64,000 nucleotides of DNA from Winogradskyella wandonensis. Its GTDB lineage: Bacteria > Bacteroidota > Bacteroidia > Flavobacteriales > Flavobacteriaceae. Under the pieces are notes generated by a model that was given only the letters and a program-made list of their open reading frames with translations, did not search any database and was not told the origin of the DNA. How positions within the stretch are numbered: position 1 is the first letter of the stretch; the number at the start of each line of letters is the position of its first letter. The translations under genes were made by a program, and so were the position numbers. Shown here piece by piece: positions 62,139-64,000 of this stretch. The stretch spans positions 963,116 to 1,027,115 of the forward strand of contig NZ_SMGI01000001.1 of assembly GCF_004346845.1 (NCBI RefSeq), read 5' to 3'.

Positions 62139-62456
62139 TTAGCTTATTACTTGTGGCGGTTGCCAAATGTTGGAAAGGAAATTGAACCTATAGATAGGTT
62201 GATATGTAGAAATTAACTCCGATGAAATTTCAATATTGAGTTTTAAATTAAATGTCTTGATTGGTTCGTAAGTAATAGACATACCACAACAATTGCAAAT
62301 ACAAGTTACAGAACAAGTATCGTCACTATCTTCTTGATGGTTGTGATTAACACTTATTGCGTCTTGATGTTGGTCTTCTATGTTTTGACCATCAGAACAA
62401 GGTTTTGCCGAAAGCAATAGTATTATTAAGGATAATATGATTGTTATAAACTTCAC
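62139..62456 (-). CDS. Cys/His-rich small secreted protein (DUF6660-like)
   Basis: A 105-residue protein with a signal peptide (MKFITIILSLIILLLSAKPC), a His/Asp-rich segment (NHNHQEDSDDTC) and a cysteine cluster (CSVTCICNCCG, about 48-58), then a beta-rich end with PPQV. It resembles DUF6660 proteins from metal-resistance loci. Probable metal-binding envelope protein. It lies 49 nt before the TonB receptor start and 49 nt after the Argonaute stop. Confidence 0.8.
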   Translation of the reverse strand: MKFITIILSLIILLLSAKPCSDGQNIEDQHQDAISVNHNHQEDSDDTCSVTCICNCCGMSITYEPIKTFNLKLNIEISSELISTYQPIYRFNFLSNIWQPPQVIS

Positions 62457-62505
62457 AGTTACAAAGATAAAAATTTAGTGATGCAATGGTTGTGCAAAAA
62501 AGAAA

Positions 62506-64000
62506 TTACAAAAACCATAGTGTGTCTTTTGCATCCTCTGGAACACCGTTTTCGAAACGAGGTGCTATTTGGGCTACCATTTCGGGATATTTTATTGTAA
62601 TTGGTACATTTTGTTGGCGTAAAGATTTCCAATACAACCTGCTGAACTGATATACTTGGGTTAACAATTCTTCAATCACCTCTACATCTTCAAAAGCATC
62701 TTCATCTGGACTGCTTATTTTTATTTTAATTGGGAATGGATAACCATCGGTATCTGAATAAAAACGGTCGCTTGGATAACGTGCATTGTTAAACAATAAA
62801 AACTGATTTTCGGCAATACGAATGTATGTACCACTAACCGGCATTAGTTTGTTATCCCAATTTAAGTCGTAGGCAATGATGTCTTCGGATTCTGTTTTGT
62901 TGATGTTTAGTATGTATAAAGGCACTCCTAATTTTAGTTTGTGCATCCCTTCTATTATGGGTTTTAACTCCTCATATTTCATTTCCTTGTAAAAATGAAT
63001 CACTACCTTATCTGCTTCTGCTACAGACGTAAAATCCCTAATAGCTTTTAAAATACTCCCAGCCAGTAACTCTGTTTCGTTTTGGTTGAAATATTCAAAA
63101 TTTCTAAACAAACCATTGTTTTGAAAACTAAACGCACTGGCTATATACCTTCTGTTTTCTCCTTGATTGGTAAATGCTCCTACACCAATCACCAATTCCT
63201 TTTTATCAGTTACTGCCAGCTTCCAAGGTGCGCCACCTAATTTAGCGTGGATAGCCAATGCCATATTTTGTAATGAAAATTGGAAGTTGTATTGATTTTC
63301 AATATTGACTACCATTTTTTCATAATCTACCACTTGAGTAACTATGCCTTCGTTTAAAAACAGTTCTTTAATACGGATGTAAATTTCGCGGTCGTCTGGA
63401 TCTGGTGTGAACCTATCGAATGGGCTTAAATAAAATGCTGCGTATTTTATATTATCGTGGTCGAAGGTTAAGCTCTCCAACTTTTCAATTATTTCTGGAA
63501 TCGGGTCGTTTTCATTGGTAAACTCAATAAAGTGTTCTTTAGATGATGATGCTTTGATGTTTACATAGGCTTCTAAACCTTTGTAAAAAACTTTCTCTGT
63601 TTGTACACCATTTTTAAAATTGTCATAAAACTTCAATACATCGTTTTTATGAGAGGTGTGGCAAATGAAAAATATCTTGATATTTTGATTGTTTGGTCTG
63701 CGATATGGGCTTAAGATATTCATTGCCTTTTTAGGCACTAAATGGGTTTTCTTATTGCCATATTGGTCTTTACCAAACTCTAATAAGCCCAAGTTAGGAT
63801 TTATATGATTAATACGGTTGCCAGGAACATCTATAAAGGCATCTTGCTTAAAAGGGAATAAGGCTTTGAAGTCTTCTGTAAACAAATACTTTTCTGCAAA
63901 ATTGGAAATGAGTGTCACATACTTTTCGTATTTGTTTTTTGGCCTTTCTAATTCTTCAATTGGAATGCTTATAGCTCTTGCCAATTGTAAATTGAATATT
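62506..64000 (-). CDS. Prokaryotic Argonaute (MID-PIWI part), truncated by the window edge; catalytically degenerate
   Basis: The frame is open to the window edge, so N and PAZ parts lie outside; 498 residues are visible. Numbering from the TTG at 63984, the MID domain (about 100-250) has the guide 5'-phosphate set Tyr202, Lys206, Gln217 and Lys248, with Y-x3-K and K-x10-Q spacing as in Thermus Ago. PIWI follows: KLGGAPWKL (248-256), FSRLYWKSLRQQNVPITIKY and C-terminal WFL. The catalytic Asp position in LVIGVGAF is Gly269 and the second Asp region reads HFYKE, so DNA/RNA cleavage is unlikely. The pattern is that of inactive long-B pAgo, which works with a separate effector, presumably to the right of 64000. 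Confidence 0.87.
   Translation of the reverse strand, partial: IFNLQLARAISIPIEELERPKNKYEKYVTLISNFAEKYLFTEDFKALFPFKQDAFIDVPGNRINHINPNLGLLEFGKDQYGNKKTHLVPKKAMNILSPYRRPNNQNIKIFFICHTSHKNDVLKFYDNFKNGVQTEKVFYKGLEAYVNIKASSSKEHFIEFTNENDPIPEIIEKLESLTFDHDNIKYAAFYLSPFDRFTPDPDDREIYIRIKELFLNEGIVTQVVDYEKMVVNIENQYNFQFSLQNMALAIHAKLGGAPWKLAVTDKKELVIGVGAFTNQGENRRYIASAFSFQNNGLFRNFEYFNQNETELLAGSILKAIRDFTSVAEADKVVIHFYKEMKYEELKPIIEGMHKLKLGVPLYILNINKTESEDIIAYDLNWDNKLMPVSGTYIRIAENQFLLFNNARYPSDRFYSDTDGYPFPIKIKISSPDEDAFEDVEVIEELLTQVYQFSRLYWKSLRQQNVPITIKYPEMVAQIAPRFENGVPEDAKDTLWFL

Noticed and set aside
46068..62456. A named integrative conjugative element
   Set aside because: No integrase, relaxase, coupling protein or att repeat is seen within the window, so only an island is claimed.
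1..64000. tRNA, rRNA or riboswitch genes
   Set aside because: No cloverleaf, T-loop GTTCGA-type motif or known riboswitch core was recognised by reading both strands; a covariance search could still find weak ones.

Overview
The window looks like a piece of a Flavobacteriaceae (Bacteroidota) chromosome. The signs are gliding-motility genes (gldF/gldG), low GC, promoter boxes of the TAnnTTTG type, and families seen mainly in Bacteroidota (DUF6266, HYC_CC_PP, a metzincin-type HExxHxxGxxH protease, TonB receptors with a carboxypeptidase-like N-terminus). I cannot name a species. No rRNA, tRNA or CRISPR array was recognised.

Region 1 (1-10.9 kb): a probable cysteate acyltransferase next to a cystathionine-beta-synthase-like enzyme (candidate sulfonolipid pair), oligopeptidase B, YbaB/EbfC, threonine aldolase, a secreted metzincin-type protease, and prfB read through a programmed +1 frameshift. 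An ArsC-like protein and a secreted Lys-rich protein follow.

Region 2 (10.9-25.2 kb): an acetate-use module. It has a cNMP/CBS/DUF294 protein with a DnaQ-like exonuclease, acs, a receiver-only response regulator, an SSS-STAC-histidine kinase (CrbS-like), ActP with its DUF4212 partner and a porin. A lone IS1-InsA-like zinc-ribbon/HTH protein sits just upstream, and an AGCS amino-acid symporter follows.

Region 3 (25.4-44.4 kb): an AraC regulator followed by two serine hydrolases and small envelope proteins, a membrane acyltransferase, an esterase, a LysR/SbtA-type bicarbonate transport locus, purC, phoH, a SAM hydrolase, gldF-ORF-gldG (preceded by eight perfect copies of a 7-bp repeat), dnaN, and small membrane proteins.

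Region 4 (44.4-64 kb): two gene-free, strongly structured stretches flank a YegP gene. Then about 16 kb of minus-strand genes form a heavy-metal island: a TonB receptor, Fur regulator, DUF3703, MerTP fusion, GDCCVxC protein, Zn/Cd-type P-ATPase, HYC_CC_PP protein and a Cus-like RND efflux set interleaved with HMA, DUF2911, PepSY and DUF305 proteins. At the right edge, and running out of the window, is the MID-PIWI half of a prokaryotic Argonaute. Its 5'-end-binding residues look intact and its catalytic tetrad looks degenerate. It is the best candidate here for an unusual defence system.
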